NCBI GenBank assembly: GCA_022770525.1
Contig: JALEHN010000003.1
Location: forward strand, 1 to 61,804
Origin: Clostridiales bacterium
GTDB lineage: Bacteria > Bacillota > Clostridia > Lachnospirales > Lachnospiraceae
Length of the DNA stretch: 61,804 bases
Reading direction: 5' to 3'
The position numbers and the translations under genes were made by a program. Shown here in pieces: positions 18,049-26,502 of the stretch. Every line of letters begins with the position of its first letter. Position 1 is the first letter of the stretch. The notes beneath the pieces were generated by a model that was not told the origin of the DNA, made no database searches, and was given only the letters and a program-made list of their open reading frames with translations.

Positions 18049-18858
18049 ATGACAAAAGATCACACAAAGCTTCAATTTAAATTGAATAAAAAACTATGTA
18101 TCATTGCAGGTGCGGCTGTCATTGCCGTCATTGCCGCTGTTGTCATCATATGTATGATTTTAGGTTCCAAAGACAGAACAAAAACACTGACAGCGTGGCC
18201 GGTCAAAGAATTTCCGCAGGTTCCCGTCTTTGAAACATCGGATTACGGCGGAACGCTGAAAAATAACCGTGCAGATATTCTTCTGCCAAACGCCGACAGC
18301 GCTGCCATGGATGCTTATGAAGATACGCTTATTGCCGCCGGTGCCGTGCGCATATCCAAAAATGACTATATGAGTACATTCATCTTTGAGGATATGGATA
18401 TTCAGCTGATCCGCGGCGAAGCCGTACCGACACTGATTCTTCTTGATGAACCGACAATTGAACCTGACCTTGGCAAATGGAGTGATTTCCCGATGCTATC
18501 AAGCGGGCGGATTGTCGATGCCCAATCTGAAGCTCATACGATTGCTCTGTCTTACCGCGGTGTTTTACTGTCGGATATTGCGGATTTATGCGATTTACTG
18601 CTCAGAGAAGGCTGGATCACAAAATCCATCGACAATGCCATTGTGCCGGAAGGTGACGAAGGTATGTTTTATCAGACTTTCATCAAAGGAAGTAACAGCG
18701 TCACCGTCGACTATTACGGCAATGTTATGGAATGTCTGATTACAATGTCTGCCGACGGAGCTTCCGATAGCTCACCGGCAGATTCTGAAGCTTCTTTATC
18801 AGATTCCGAAGCCTCAGAATCAGATGCCGCAGCGCAGACAATTAAGGTTACAGAATAA
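18049..18858 (+). CDS. Membrane-anchored extracellular protein of unknown function
   Basis: The 269-residue protein has a short basic cytoplasmic end (MTKDHTKLQFKLNKK), one transmembrane helix at about residues 16-38 and an extracytoplasmic domain of about 190 residues. It ends in an acidic Ser/Glu/Asp-rich tail with repeated SEAS motifs. I chose the ATG at 18049 because an AGGAGG site lies 8 bp upstream; a longer frame opens at 18019 without such a site. I recognise no catalytic motif. The domain (IRGEAVPTLILLDEPT, TFIKGSNSVTVDYYG) resembles small sensor or adaptor domains of lipoprotein-like proteins only in general composition. It stands alone between the divergent giant gene and the convergent ATPase gene. 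Confidence 0.75.
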   Translation: MTKDHTKLQFKLNKKLCIIAGAAVIAVIAAVVIICMILGSKDRTKTLTAWPVKEFPQVPVFETSDYGGTLKNNRADILLPNADSAAMDAYEDTLIAAGAVRISKNDYMSTFIFEDMDIQLIRGEAVPTLILLDEPTIEPDLGKWSDFPMLSSGRIVDAQSEAHTIALSYRGVLLSDIADLCDLLLREGWITKSIDNAIVPEGDEGMFYQTFIKGSNSVTVDYYGNVMECLITMSADGASDSSPADSEASLSDSEASESDAAAQTIKVTE

Positions 18859-18889
18859 ACATAACTATTATATATTTAGAGAACTGACG

Positions 18890-18927
18890 AAAACATAATT
18901 ACAGAGCTGCCACAAAACATAATTACA
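18890..18927. repeat. Direct repeats after the anchored-protein gene
   Basis: AAAACATAATTACA occurs at 18890-18903 and 18914-18927 (period 24 bp), with a weaker AAACATAA copy at about 18857. The repeats sit between the stop codon and the terminator hairpin. Confidence 0.6.
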
Positions 18928-18953
18928 AAATTGCATTACTTTTTCTTTTACAG

Positions 18954-18990
18954 ATTGCTGCTGCGCAAATGTGCGGCAGCAATTTCTTTG
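18954..18990 (+). terminator. Intrinsic terminator of the anchored-protein gene
   Basis: Arms 18954-18966 and 18971-18983 form a 13-bp stem (two G-U pairs) with an AAAT loop, followed on the plus strand by TTCTTTG. It lies 95 bp after the stop codon at 18858. Confidence 0.7.
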
Positions 18991-19021
18991 ATTTCCTGCA
19001 GCATCAGCAGATCATTCGTCC

Positions 19022-21520
19022 TCACATGGAGCATTTCACTGTATGGATTCCTTTGATTCCCTGAATCATCAGCAGACTGGCCAGCGAAAGGCCATAAATC
19101 CACCCAATCTGTGCACCGTCCAGTGCCGAAACACAAAAGAGCGGGTGAACTGCCGGAATAAGCAGCACCGCATTTAACAGCAGCATACCAACGATCCATG
19201 CACCGATAACATAACGATTGTTCAAAAAACGCAGTTTCTTATACGGGAAAAATACAGGTGCCTCCTGTTTGCAGCTAAAGCCATGAAATAATCTCGACAT
19301 ACAAAGCACGGCAAATGCCATTGTGGCGCCGCAGGCTTCACTTGTCCGAAGCCCGATGAAATATCCCGTCATTGAAGCTGCCGCAATGACCATGCCTTCG
19401 ACAATGATCTGCAAAAGCAGTTTCTTTGTTAAAATTCCCTGATTTTTTTGTCTCGGTTTTCTTTCCATGACAGAAGGATCATGCGGCTCCAGACCAAGTG
19501 CAATGGCCGGAAGGCTGTCTGTCAAAAGATTAATAAACAGAAGATGTACAGGTGCAAACGGCAGCCCAAGTCCCATAAGCGATGCCGCAAGTACTGCAAT
19601 AATCCCGGCCGCATTTCCCGAAAGCAAAAACTTAATGGACTTTTGTATATTGTCATAGATATTTCGCCCATTCTCCACCGCTTTGACAATCGTTGCAAAG
19701 TTGTCATCTGCCAGCACAACAGCTGCCGCGTCTTTTGCCGCTTCACTGCCGGTAATACCCATGGCTACTCCGATATCTGCCTGCTTCAGCGCCGGTGCAT
19801 CGTTAACACCGTCACCTGTCATAGCCACAATCTGCCCTTTTTTCTGCCATGCCTTTACAATACGTATTTTATGCTCCGGTGTAACTCTTGCATAAACAGA
19901 TACTTTTTCCACAAGATCTTCCAGTTCTTCATCGGACATCTTTTCAATCTCACTGCCATCCACGGCGATGCCATCATCATCCAAAATACCGACTTTTTTT
20001 GCAATAGCTGAAGCTGTCACTTTGTGGTCACCGGTAATCATTACCGGACGGATACCTGCCAGCCTGCATTTTGCAACAGCCGCAGCCGATGCCTCTCTCG
20101 GCGGATCCATCATTGCGGCAAGACCGATAAATGTTAAATGATTTTCATCTTCCGGTGAAAGTTTTTTTGTTCTTACCTTTCCCATATTTTTAAAGGCAAA
20201 TGCAAGCACTCTTAATCCCTGCGCAGAATACTGTTCATAAACATCACGGATTTCCTGTTTATTGCATCCGTCAACACGTTCTAGCAATACATCAGGAGCA
20301 CCTTTCACAAACATATACAGTTGATGATCCATTTCATGCAAAGTTGACATAAGTTTTCTGTCAGAATCAAACGGAACTTCATCTTCCCGCGGATAATCTG
20401 ACCGTATTTTCCCTGCGTCAATGCCACACTGCTGTCCCCATCTGACAATGGCCGCCTCCGTCGGGTCTCCGATCTCTTTATCTTCCGATACTGCGGCATC
20501 ATTACACAAAAGTCCGGCCTTCATTAAAAGCTGCTGCGCCGTATCATTTGAATCCCAGTCTTTGGCATCAATATCTTTATGGTTCACATAACTTTTTACA
20601 ATGGTCATTTTATTTTGTGTCAATGTTCCTGTTTTATCAGAACAGATGACCGAAACGCTTCCAAGCCCCTCCACCGCCTGCAGTTTTCGTACAATGGCAT
20701 TCTCCTTTGCCAGTTTTTGCGTACCAAAAGCCAGAACAATGGTCACTATTGAACTTAATGCCTCCGGAATAGCAGCCACCGCCAGAGCCACAGCAAACAT
20801 AAACGCATCAAAAACAGGCTCTTTGCGCAATACGGACATCACAAATACACAAGCACATACGACCAGAATGCCAACAGATAATTTTCTTCCGAAATTATCC
20901 ATTGTTTCCTGCAGCGGTGTTCTTCTGTCCGACGTATTTTTTAACAATGATGCTATTTTGCCGATTTCTGTCTTCATTCCCGTTCCCGTAACTTCGACAA
21001 CAGCCCTTCCGTATACTGAAAAACTGCCGGAATAAACATCATCTCCCGTACTTTTTTCCACCGCTTCACTCTCTCCGGTTAAAATACTTTCATTCGTCTT
21101 CAGGCTTGCACACTCGGAAATCCTGCCGTCCGCGCAGACATAATCACCTGCTTCCAGAAACATGACATCACCCACAACAACCTGGGCAGAAGGAATTTTT
21201 ACTGTCATTCCGTCACGCAGAACCTTTGCCTCCGGTGCAGACAATGCTTTCAGACTTTCCAGCGAATGTTCTGCCTTGACATTCTGAACTGTTCCCAGAA
21301 CCGCATTCATTAAGATAACGGCAAAAATAACAATCGCGCTTTCCAAATCTCCCAGTACGGCTGAAACCGCCGCTGCCGCAATCAGAATAATCACAAGCAG
21401 ATCTTTGAACTGGCTTATAAATATAGAAAAAACACGTTTCTTTTTCCCGCTCTCCAGCACATTGAATCCATCCTTTTCAAGCCTTTTTTTGGCTTCCGCT
21501 GATGTTAATCCTTTGAACAT
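19022..21520 (-). CDS. P-type (P2, Ca2+/Mn2+-type) cation-transporting ATPase
   Basis: The 832-residue protein has the full P2-ATPase layout: an N-terminal cation-ATPase domain, TGES in the actuator domain (residue ~147), the phosphorylated Asp in SDKTGTLTQNKMT (~295), TGDGVNDAPALKQADIG (~572) and about ten membrane helices. Helix M4 carries VAAIPEALSS, the PEAL version of the calcium-pump PEGL motif, so the substrate is a divalent cation. A yybP-ykoY (manganese) riboswitch lies in its leader. The Lactococcus YoaB pump, a close functional parallel, is controlled in the same way. I therefore infer that it exports Mn2+ (possibly also Ca2+) when manganese is high. The gene stands alone. Confidence 0.92.
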   Translation of the reverse strand: MFKGLTSAEAKKRLEKDGFNVLESGKKKRVFSIFISQFKDLLVIILIAAAAVSAVLGDLESAIVIFAVILMNAVLGTVQNVKAEHSLESLKALSAPEAKVLRDGMTVKIPSAQVVVGDVMFLEAGDYVCADGRISECASLKTNESILTGESEAVEKSTGDDVYSGSFSVYGRAVVEVTGTGMKTEIGKIASLLKNTSDRRTPLQETMDNFGRKLSVGILVVCACVFVMSVLRKEPVFDAFMFAVALAVAAIPEALSSIVTIVLAFGTQKLAKENAIVRKLQAVEGLGSVSVICSDKTGTLTQNKMTIVKSYVNHKDIDAKDWDSNDTAQQLLMKAGLLCNDAAVSEDKEIGDPTEAAIVRWGQQCGIDAGKIRSDYPREDEVPFDSDRKLMSTLHEMDHQLYMFVKGAPDVLLERVDGCNKQEIRDVYEQYSAQGLRVLAFAFKNMGKVRTKKLSPEDENHLTFIGLAAMMDPPREASAAAVAKCRLAGIRPVMITGDHKVTASAIAKKVGILDDDGIAVDGSEIEKMSDEELEDLVEKVSVYARVTPEHKIRIVKAWQKKGQIVAMTGDGVNDAPALKQADIGVAMGITGSEAAKDAAAVVLADDNFATIVKAVENGRNIYDNIQKSIKFLLSGNAAGIIAVLAASLMGLGLPFAPVHLLFINLLTDSLPAIALGLEPHDPSVMERKPRQKNQGILTKKLLLQIIVEGMVIAAASMTGYFIGLRTSEACGATMAFAVLCMSRLFHGFSCKQEAPVFFPYKKLRFLNNRYVIGAWIVGMLLLNAVLLIPAVHPLFCVSALDGAQIGWIYGLSLASLLMIQGIKGIHTVKCSM

Positions 21521-21644
21521 CTTACATCCATCCTTTCTTTAATCATGCCTAAAGACTTCGCTAAAATGCTTTGTTCTGATTTCCGTGTGAATTTGACAAT
21601 ATCCTTTGAGGAACATTTTTGCCTTGTCGAAAATTCTTAAAGAT

Positions 21645-21770
21645 CAAAGAGTCACTAAGTGACTCTTTGCGCGCCCGTGCGGGCACGCAAGTGCATCTTC
21701 GTCTCCGCACGGGTCGCATCCACGCGGAGCGTTTTTGTGATACAGGAAATCGAAATTTCCTGTATCACAA
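21645..21770. repeat. Chain of inverted repeats in the ATPase leader
   Basis: Between the riboswitch terminator and the ATPase gene lie consecutive inverted repeats. One has arms 21645-21655 and 21659-21669 (11 bp, TAA loop). A small GCCCG/CGGGC lies at 21673-21684. CTCCGC/GCGGAG is at 21703-21708 and 21724-21729. A perfect 19-bp pair is at 21732-21750 and 21755-21773 with a 4-nt loop (UUCG in the minus-strand RNA). The last is flanked by T and A runs on either side, like a bidirectional terminator. No ORF is supported here. Confidence 0.8.
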
Positions 21771-21771
21771 A

Positions 21772-21826
21772 AAAAAGAAGCGAAGCCTTTATTGCACCAA
21801 AATATGCAATAAAAGTCTCGCTTCTT
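21772..21826 (-). terminator. Riboswitch-controlled terminator upstream of the P-type ATPase
   Basis: Outer arms 21775-21783 and 21818-21826 (AAGAAGCGA) and inner arms 21788-21796 and 21805-21813 (TTTATTGCA) make an 18-bp stem with a 4-nt internal loop. Eight T residues follow on the minus strand. It lies directly after the aptamer and before the ATPase start, so it is the likely expression platform. Confidence 0.85.
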
Positions 21827-21839
21827 AAAGTCCTGCCTT

Positions 21840-21950
21840 AAGATATGATCCGGATAATCCTTTTTAATCTGCATCTGCGCAGTAAAAAAGCATCATCGTA
21901 CTGACGAACCATAAACCACCGGGGGTGTAAGCTACTCCCTTCTATATAGC
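21840..21950 (-). promoter_or_regulatory. yybP-ykoY (Mn2+) riboswitch aptamer
   Basis: On the minus strand the RNA starting near 21948 carries the two conserved boxes of the yybP-ykoY class: AAGGGAGTAGC (about 21930-21940) and CGTCAGTACG (about 21895-21905). A hairpin-prone CCCCCGGTGG segment lies between them and a second long arm follows. The class senses Mn2+ and turns on efflux genes. The context fits: a consensus promoter just upstream, a strong terminator just downstream, then a P2-type ATPase. The 3' boundary is approximate and I could not pair P1 convincingly by eye. Confidence 0.75.
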
Positions 21951-21953
21951 AAT

Positions 21954-21982
21954 AATATATCTTTTTCCTGATTTTTTGTCAA
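21954..21982 (-). promoter_or_regulatory. Sigma-A promoter of the riboswitch-ATPase transcript
   Basis: On the minus strand a perfect TTGACA (21977-21982) and TATATT (21954-21959) are 17 bp apart. Transcription would begin just before the riboswitch aptamer, giving a leader of about 430 nt. Confidence 0.8.
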
Positions 21983-22022
21983 GCATCTGATTTTCTTTTT
22001 ACGGCTTCATTCCTTAATTTTT

Positions 22023-23549
22023 TTACGGCTTCAGACATCCGCAGATGCCAAGTGCCGACACATAGACAATGCACAGACTGAAACAGCAGATGACTGCCAC
22101 CATAAGCACCGGCAATATCATATAATGAATGATAAACTGATAAACCGCCAGTGAAGCCATTGCTGCCAGCACGGCAAAAATGCAGGGGATAATCACAGCC
22201 TTCCATAAGTTTACATAAAGCCCGGCCAGTTGAATCACTTTACGGCCGTTAAGGATGACAAGCAGCATATAGCCTGCAAGCATTCCCCATAAATATCCCG
22301 TCACACCAAGCTTCGGCACAGCTAAAAGAATAAAGCCTATACGCACACCGAGCGAGAGGACACTGTGAACCAGAGTCATGCGCACTTTCCCCAGTCCGTT
22401 TAATGTACTTGAAAGCGCAGACGAGCAATACATCAGCGGACACAGCAGCGCAAACATTTTCAGAAAATAACCGGCTGTCTGATTTTTAAAAATAACAATT
22501 CCCAGAACGTTTCCATATACATAAAAGACAGTCATGCTTAATATGCCAATCATCAGACAATATTGCACACTTTTTGAAACTGTCCGCCCTATAGCATCAT
22601 AATCTTTTTCCTCGCTGGCTTTGGAAACAGCCGGCAAAAGCATTGTTGACAATGCATTGGTCAGGGTCATCGGAAACATGATAAACGGAAAAGCCATACC
22701 CATAGCGACACCATAGATTTCCAGCGCCGTTTCTGAAGTGCCGTAAAATATTTTAAGCATTGCCGGAATCAGCACCGCCTCAAGACTTTGAAGCAAAGTC
22801 AGCGCAAGACGGTTCACTGTCAGCGGATAGGCAAGCTGCCACAGCTGTCGAAGCAAAATGCCATATCCCTTTGCCGGTATACAAAAACTTTTTGCCCTGT
22901 ATCTTTTTTCTGTGATATATGCCGTCATTTTATAAGAGATGACCGTAAAAATACAGGACACCACTTCTCCGGCAAGCAGTCCGGATACGGCCAATGACGC
23001 ATCTGCTCTTCGTGAAGAATAAACTGTCACAGATAAAATATAAATCGTTCCGACACGGACAATCTGTTCAAGCAGCTGAGAAGCCGCCGGTACACCGGTC
23101 TTCTGACTGCCGAAAAAATATCCCAATATGCAGGAATGCATTGTCGAAAATGGTAAAACAAGAGCCATAATCCGCAAATATGGTTCACATTCGCTTTCCC
23201 TGAGTAAAGCTCCGGCAATCCACTGTGATCCCCCGCCGACAGCTATACACAATAATATAGAAAGCCCAAGAGAAAGAGAAACACCGATGCGCACGGTCCG
23301 CATCATATTTTCATGACAGCGGCCGGCTGACTGTGCCGCGATCATTTTAGACATGGCAGACTCAATCCCGTAACAGCAAACAGCCATACACACACTGAGC
23401 ACCGGAAAGACCAGCTGATAAAGACCAATCTGCGCTGCGCTGATTAAATTTGCAAGGAAGACTCTGTTATAAAGTCCGAGAATTCGCGTAATAAATCCGG
23501 CCGCCGTCAAAATCAGCGTACCTTTTAAAATTTGCTTTTTAAGCGACAT
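22023..23549 (-). CDS. SpoVB/MurJ-type polysaccharide flippase (MOP superfamily)
   Basis: The 508-residue integral membrane protein has about fourteen hydrophobic helices. Its N-terminus, MSLKKQILKGTLILTAAGFITRILGLYNRVFLAN, is characteristic of stage V sporulation protein B and related oligosaccharidyl-lipid flippases. These proteins move lipid-linked wall or cortex precursors across the membrane. I start at the ATG at 23549, which has a CCGGAGC ribosome site 7 bp upstream; a GTG five codons earlier lacks one. SpoVB paralogues are common in endospore formers, but the exact substrate (cortex precursor or other glycan) cannot be told from sequence. It ends close to the riboswitch promoter of the ATPase gene and has no obvious operon partner. 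Confidence 0.88.
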   Translation of the reverse strand: MSLKKQILKGTLILTAAGFITRILGLYNRVFLANLISAAQIGLYQLVFPVLSVCMAVCCYGIESAMSKMIAAQSAGRCHENMMRTVRIGVSLSLGLSILLCIAVGGGSQWIAGALLRESECEPYLRIMALVLPFSTMHSCILGYFFGSQKTGVPAASQLLEQIVRVGTIYILSVTVYSSRRADASLAVSGLLAGEVVSCIFTVISYKMTAYITEKRYRAKSFCIPAKGYGILLRQLWQLAYPLTVNRLALTLLQSLEAVLIPAMLKIFYGTSETALEIYGVAMGMAFPFIMFPMTLTNALSTMLLPAVSKASEEKDYDAIGRTVSKSVQYCLMIGILSMTVFYVYGNVLGIVIFKNQTAGYFLKMFALLCPLMYCSSALSSTLNGLGKVRMTLVHSVLSLGVRIGFILLAVPKLGVTGYLWGMLAGYMLLVILNGRKVIQLAGLYVNLWKAVIIPCIFAVLAAMASLAVYQFIIHYMILPVLMVAVICCFSLCIVYVSALGICGCLKP

Positions 23550-23592
23550 AACAGCTCCGGCCACTTCATTTTATCTTAATATATGAAGCCGG

Positions 23593-23797
23593 ACAGTGTA
23601 TTTATTCCGATATTTAAGTCATTTACAGTGTATTTATTGCGGTACTGAATTGATCAATGACTTGTGTAAATTTGATGGACATGTCTTATATCCCATAGCT
23701 GAAGCAAGGGATTTTACGACACATTGGATAATAACCAGCGTACTTGTTCTGTTTTTCAATTATACCTGCGTACTTGCTCTGTTTTTCAATTATTGAC
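23593..23797. repeat. Two sets of short direct repeats upstream of the AEC transporter
   Basis: ACAGTGTATTTATT occurs at 23593-23606 and 23624-23637 (period 31 bp). A 30-bp unit beginning GCGTACTTG(T/C)TCTG is repeated head to tail at 23738-23767 and 23768-23797 with only a few differences near its end. The gap (23550-23859) holds no convincing gene; a 66-codon frame across it contains the repeats and looks incidental. Confidence 0.8.
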
Positions 23798-23859
23798 TTT
23801 CGTTTCAAATAGTGCTACTTTAAATAGGAAATCATACACGAAAGAATCAGAGGTTTACC

Positions 23860-24825
23860 ATGAACAGTTTCGCTTTAATCAAAGAAAATCTTATATTCAG
23901 CCTGAATTCAACAGTACCAATCTTTCTTCTGATCATTCTGGGCTGGTTTTTAATGCAGATCAAACTATTTAACAAAGATTTTACGGCAGTCGCAGACAAG
24001 TATGTGTTTAAGGTCGCTCTGCCTGTCCTGTTGTTTAAAGATATTGCCACTGCCAATATTCATGAAAATTTCCAGCTTAAATTTGTGCTGTTCTGCATGA
24101 TTGCTACCACCATCATGTTTTTAGGAACCTGGGCACTGGCCTCCGTTTTTATGAAAGATAAATCCATGGTGGGCGCCTTTGTGCAGGCTTCCGCCAGAGG
24201 CAGTGCTGCTATCCTCGGTATTGCTTTTGTCAATAACATCTATGGCAGCTCGGGGATGGCACCAATGATGATCGTGGCCGCAGTTCCTCTGTACAATATT
24301 TATTCCGTCATTATTTTGACATTTTGTTCAAATGACAGACAAAATTCCAAGGGCACCATTAAGAAAGCTCTGATCAACATTGTGAAAAATCCGATCATTA
24401 TCGGAATTTTCCTCGGCCTGCCTTTTTCACTGCTGAATATCGAACTGCCGGTGATTTTGTCTAAAACAATAACAAACGTTGCCAACACAGCAACACCGAT
24501 TGCTCTCCTTGTGGTTGGTGCCACCTTCGAAGGCCGAAAAGCTATAAAGAAAATTAAACCGACGATGATTGCAACATTCATCAAGCTGATTGGCATTCCG
24601 CTCGTATTCTTCCCTTTTGCGGTCTTACTTGGCTTCAGGGGCAGTGAACTTGTAGCTATTCTTGTCATGCTCGGCTCACCTACCACCGTCACCTGTTACA
24701 TCATGGCCAAAAACATGGGCAACGATGAAGTGCTGTCATCAAGTATCGTCGTCATGGCAACGCTCCTGTCATCCATCACTTTGACACTTTGGGTGTTTGT
24801 GCTGAAATCACTGGCGCTGATTTAA
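23860..24825 (+). CDS. AEC-family (auxin efflux carrier-like) transporter
   Basis: This is a 321-residue membrane protein with two sets of about five helices, the inverted-repeat layout of the AEC/BASS superfamily. It starts MNSFALIKENLIFSLNSTVPIFLLIILGWFL, with the family-typical TVPIFLLIILGW and a KYVFKVALPVLLFKDIA segment. Bacterial members export or import small organic acids such as malate or malonate; the substrate here is unknown. A GAGG ribosome site precedes the ATG. The 3' end overlaps the convergent YwaF-family gene by 50 bp, so their transcripts must be antisense to each other at the tail. Confidence 0.88.
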   Translation: MNSFALIKENLIFSLNSTVPIFLLIILGWFLMQIKLFNKDFTAVADKYVFKVALPVLLFKDIATANIHENFQLKFVLFCMIATTIMFLGTWALASVFMKDKSMVGAFVQASARGSAAILGIAFVNNIYGSSGMAPMMIVAAVPLYNIYSVIILTFCSNDRQNSKGTIKKALINIVKNPIIIGIFLGLPFSLLNIELPVILSKTITNVANTATPIALLVVGATFEGRKAIKKIKPTMIATFIKLIGIPLVFFPFAVLLGFRGSELVAILVMLGSPTTVTCYIMAKNMGNDEVLSSSIVVMATLLSSITLTLWVFVLKSLALI

Positions 24826-25582
24826 ATACAATCCAATGTACCAGCAGCGCCCCCGCCGCGATTGCTAAATAATAGCAGATGTTTCCTGCAGTAATTCCAA
24901 ATTTTGCGGCAATATCCCTGAACACAATCTGCATCGATGGCTCAAACGGATTCAAATAGAACATATTGATATTTTTTTCATACGGATATATCAAAACATT
25001 TATGGCCACTGCAGACGCAGCGGCTATGGCATATACTGGCAGGGCGTATACAAAACCTTTCATATTTTTGTGTGCGCCCTGTTCTGTCAATCCTGCATAG
25101 ATACCCACAGTCACAATCAACAGATGCCATAGTATCCCATGCAGCGTCAGTGTCCAATACCCATGAAAAAGTCCTGAAGGATCCACAAAAACCATCACCG
25201 CGCCCAACACATTAAAATCAACCAGAAATGTATTAAGGCACCTTTTAAACCGGTTTGACTTTACCCACGGAATCCACAAACACAGATACATCGGAAGACT
25301 GCACAGCTGAAACGGCAATAATTCCCACATATAATGCCGTTGATTTATAATCAGATAATTAAACAGCTGCTTATAAACTTCACTGACCAATAAAATATTT
25401 CCCGCAATCAGATAAACCGCCTTTGTATGATGCGGTATTTTTTTTGCCATTATCACAGCTGCGGCTATCGCCGCGGCAAGGCCGAATACCGCCACAAGGA
25501 AATGCTCTTTGCCGCCAACCTGCCACACATCCATTTTCCATGCTGTTTTACTCAAAAATACAATAAACCATTCCATATTCAT
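24776..25582 (-). CDS. YwaF/TIGR02206-family membrane protein
   Basis: The 268-residue protein has about seven hydrophobic helices and matches the YwaF (TMEM164-like) family. Typical blocks are HHTKAVYLIAGNILL, YMWELLPFQLCSLPMYL, DFNVLGAVMVFVDPSGL and LTLHGILWHLLI. The conserved aromatic and His/Asp residues lie in the membrane core. Animal TMEM164 is an acyltransferase for ether phospholipids, but the function of bacterial members is not established. The ATG at 25582 overlaps the stop of the upstream small gene by 4 bp, which suggests translational coupling. A second ATG two codons later is possible. The 3' end overlaps the convergent transporter gene. Confidence 0.8.
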   Translation of the reverse strand: MNMEWFIVFLSKTAWKMDVWQVGGKEHFLVAVFGLAAAIAAAVIMAKKIPHHTKAVYLIAGNILLVSEVYKQLFNYLIINQRHYMWELLPFQLCSLPMYLCLWIPWVKSNRFKRCLNTFLVDFNVLGAVMVFVDPSGLFHGYWTLTLHGILWHLLIVTVGIYAGLTEQGAHKNMKGFVYALPVYAIAAASAVAINVLIYPYEKNINMFYLNPFEPSMQIVFRDIAAKFGITAGNICYYLAIAAGALLVHWIVFKSAPVISAQTPKVSK

Positions 25583-25947
25583 TTATTATCAGGCTTCATC
25601 GCATGAATCACCATCAATACCTGATTTTCTTCAACCTCATACTTTGACGCGATCATCGACACCGGTGTTCCATGATTTACTTCTCCTATAATGTGGCATG
25701 CCTCTCTAAATCCGAGCTCTCTGCCCTTGCGTTCTCCGACTTCCCTGCCCATTCGTTCTCCGACTTCTCTGCCTTTGCGTTCTCCATCCTGAAATACTTC
25801 TTCAAGCCATTCTTTCATACCTGTACACATCGTATAATCAGCTCCTTTTCCCACATATTCTTTTTTCTTTTCTATTATCCAGTCTGCTTCCAGCAGTTCC
25901 GCAATCAGTTCAAACAACTCATCCGATGTCTTATCCTTTTTTCCCAT
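25579..25947 (-). CDS. Small charged-repeat protein, possible remnant of an Rpn/PDDEXK transposase-like protein
   Basis: The 122-residue protein begins MGKKDKTSDELFELIAELLE and has a central repeat of three eight-residue units (GERKGREV, GERMGREV, GERKGREL). It ends with a helix-turn-helix-like MIASKYEVEENQVLMVIHAM. Such ERGxERG-type repeats and C-terminal ends are typical of the tails of Rpn/PD-(D/E)XK nuclease-family transposase-like proteins. No nuclease motif is left here, so it could be a truncated member or an independent small family. The ATG at 25947 has a GGACGGGG ribosome site; an upstream extension to 26058 looks non-coding. It overlaps the YwaF-type gene by 4 bp, probably in one operon. 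Confidence 0.6.
   Translation of the reverse strand: MGKKDKTSDELFELIAELLEADWIIEKKKEYVGKGADYTMCTGMKEWLEEVFQDGERKGREVGERMGREVGERKGRELGFREACHIIGEVNHGTPVSMIASKYEVEENQVLMVIHAMKPDNK
25717..25788. repeat. Three in-frame 24-bp tandem repeats
   Basis: Units 25717-25740, 25741-25764 and 25765-25788 differ by a few bases and encode the eight-residue GERxGREx repeats of the small charged protein on the minus strand. They could change copy number by slippage without breaking the frame. Confidence 0.85.
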
Positions 25948-26143
25948 AAACCCCGTCCTTTTCTTAATGATAAAATAACCTTTCAAAATAGGCAATACTT
26001 TAAATTTGTGAAGCACTGTGCTGCAATGTCCGTCCGGAAATATGGCGAAACCGCCCAAGAATCATAAGAAATGTAAGTTTTCCGAATATAGAGTAAAGTA
26101 TATTTAATTTTTTTCAGCATTTCAAATGGAAAACTTTGATTAA

Positions 26144-26172
26144 ATCATATCGCAAAATTTACTGATTTTCAA
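26144..26172 (-). promoter_or_regulatory. Sigma-A promoter for the small-protein/YwaF operon
   Basis: On the minus strand TTGAAA (26167-26172) and TATGAT (26144-26149) are 17 bp apart, about 200 bp upstream of the start at 25947. The rest of the 25948-26370 gap is AT-rich and shows no gene. Confidence 0.6.
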
Positions 26173-26372
26173 TCATTATCGTACGACATATTTCGACATT
26201 ATTATTAACTGTTCAATGCCAGGCAAAATTTTATAACACAGGCGTAATGTGCTTACATCTTATGTCTGTTTTTAAAATTTTACTTGGCGAATACGTCACA
26301 CTGACGGAATGTGAAACATTTGGGAGACTGGTCCTAAATAGAGTTTACGGCAAAACCTGATGATAATAGAAA

Positions 26373-26404
26373 ACCCCCGCAGAAACATCAGTCACTGCGG
26401 GGGT
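26373..26404 (-). terminator. Terminator of the flavodoxin-family gene
   Basis: Perfect arms ACCCCCGCAG (26373-26382) and CTGCGGGGGT (26395-26404) enclose a 12-nt loop. The minus-strand RNA continues with TTTTCTATT. It lies about 100 bp after the stop at 26503. Confidence 0.85.
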
Positions 26405-26502
26405 ATATACGCACTATTCAGTTTATGGCAAATTGCGGTTTATTGCCGATGAGTCCCCTATTTCATTCAGGTATTTCAAGCAATAGACGCTGTTCTGCTT
26501 TA

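Noticed and set aside
23596..23796. A 66-codon plus-strand frame before the AEC transporter, with a protein-like middle (CIYCGTELINDLCKFDG).
   Set aside because: It spans two sets of direct repeats, has no ribosome site and no recognisable family; at most a remnant.
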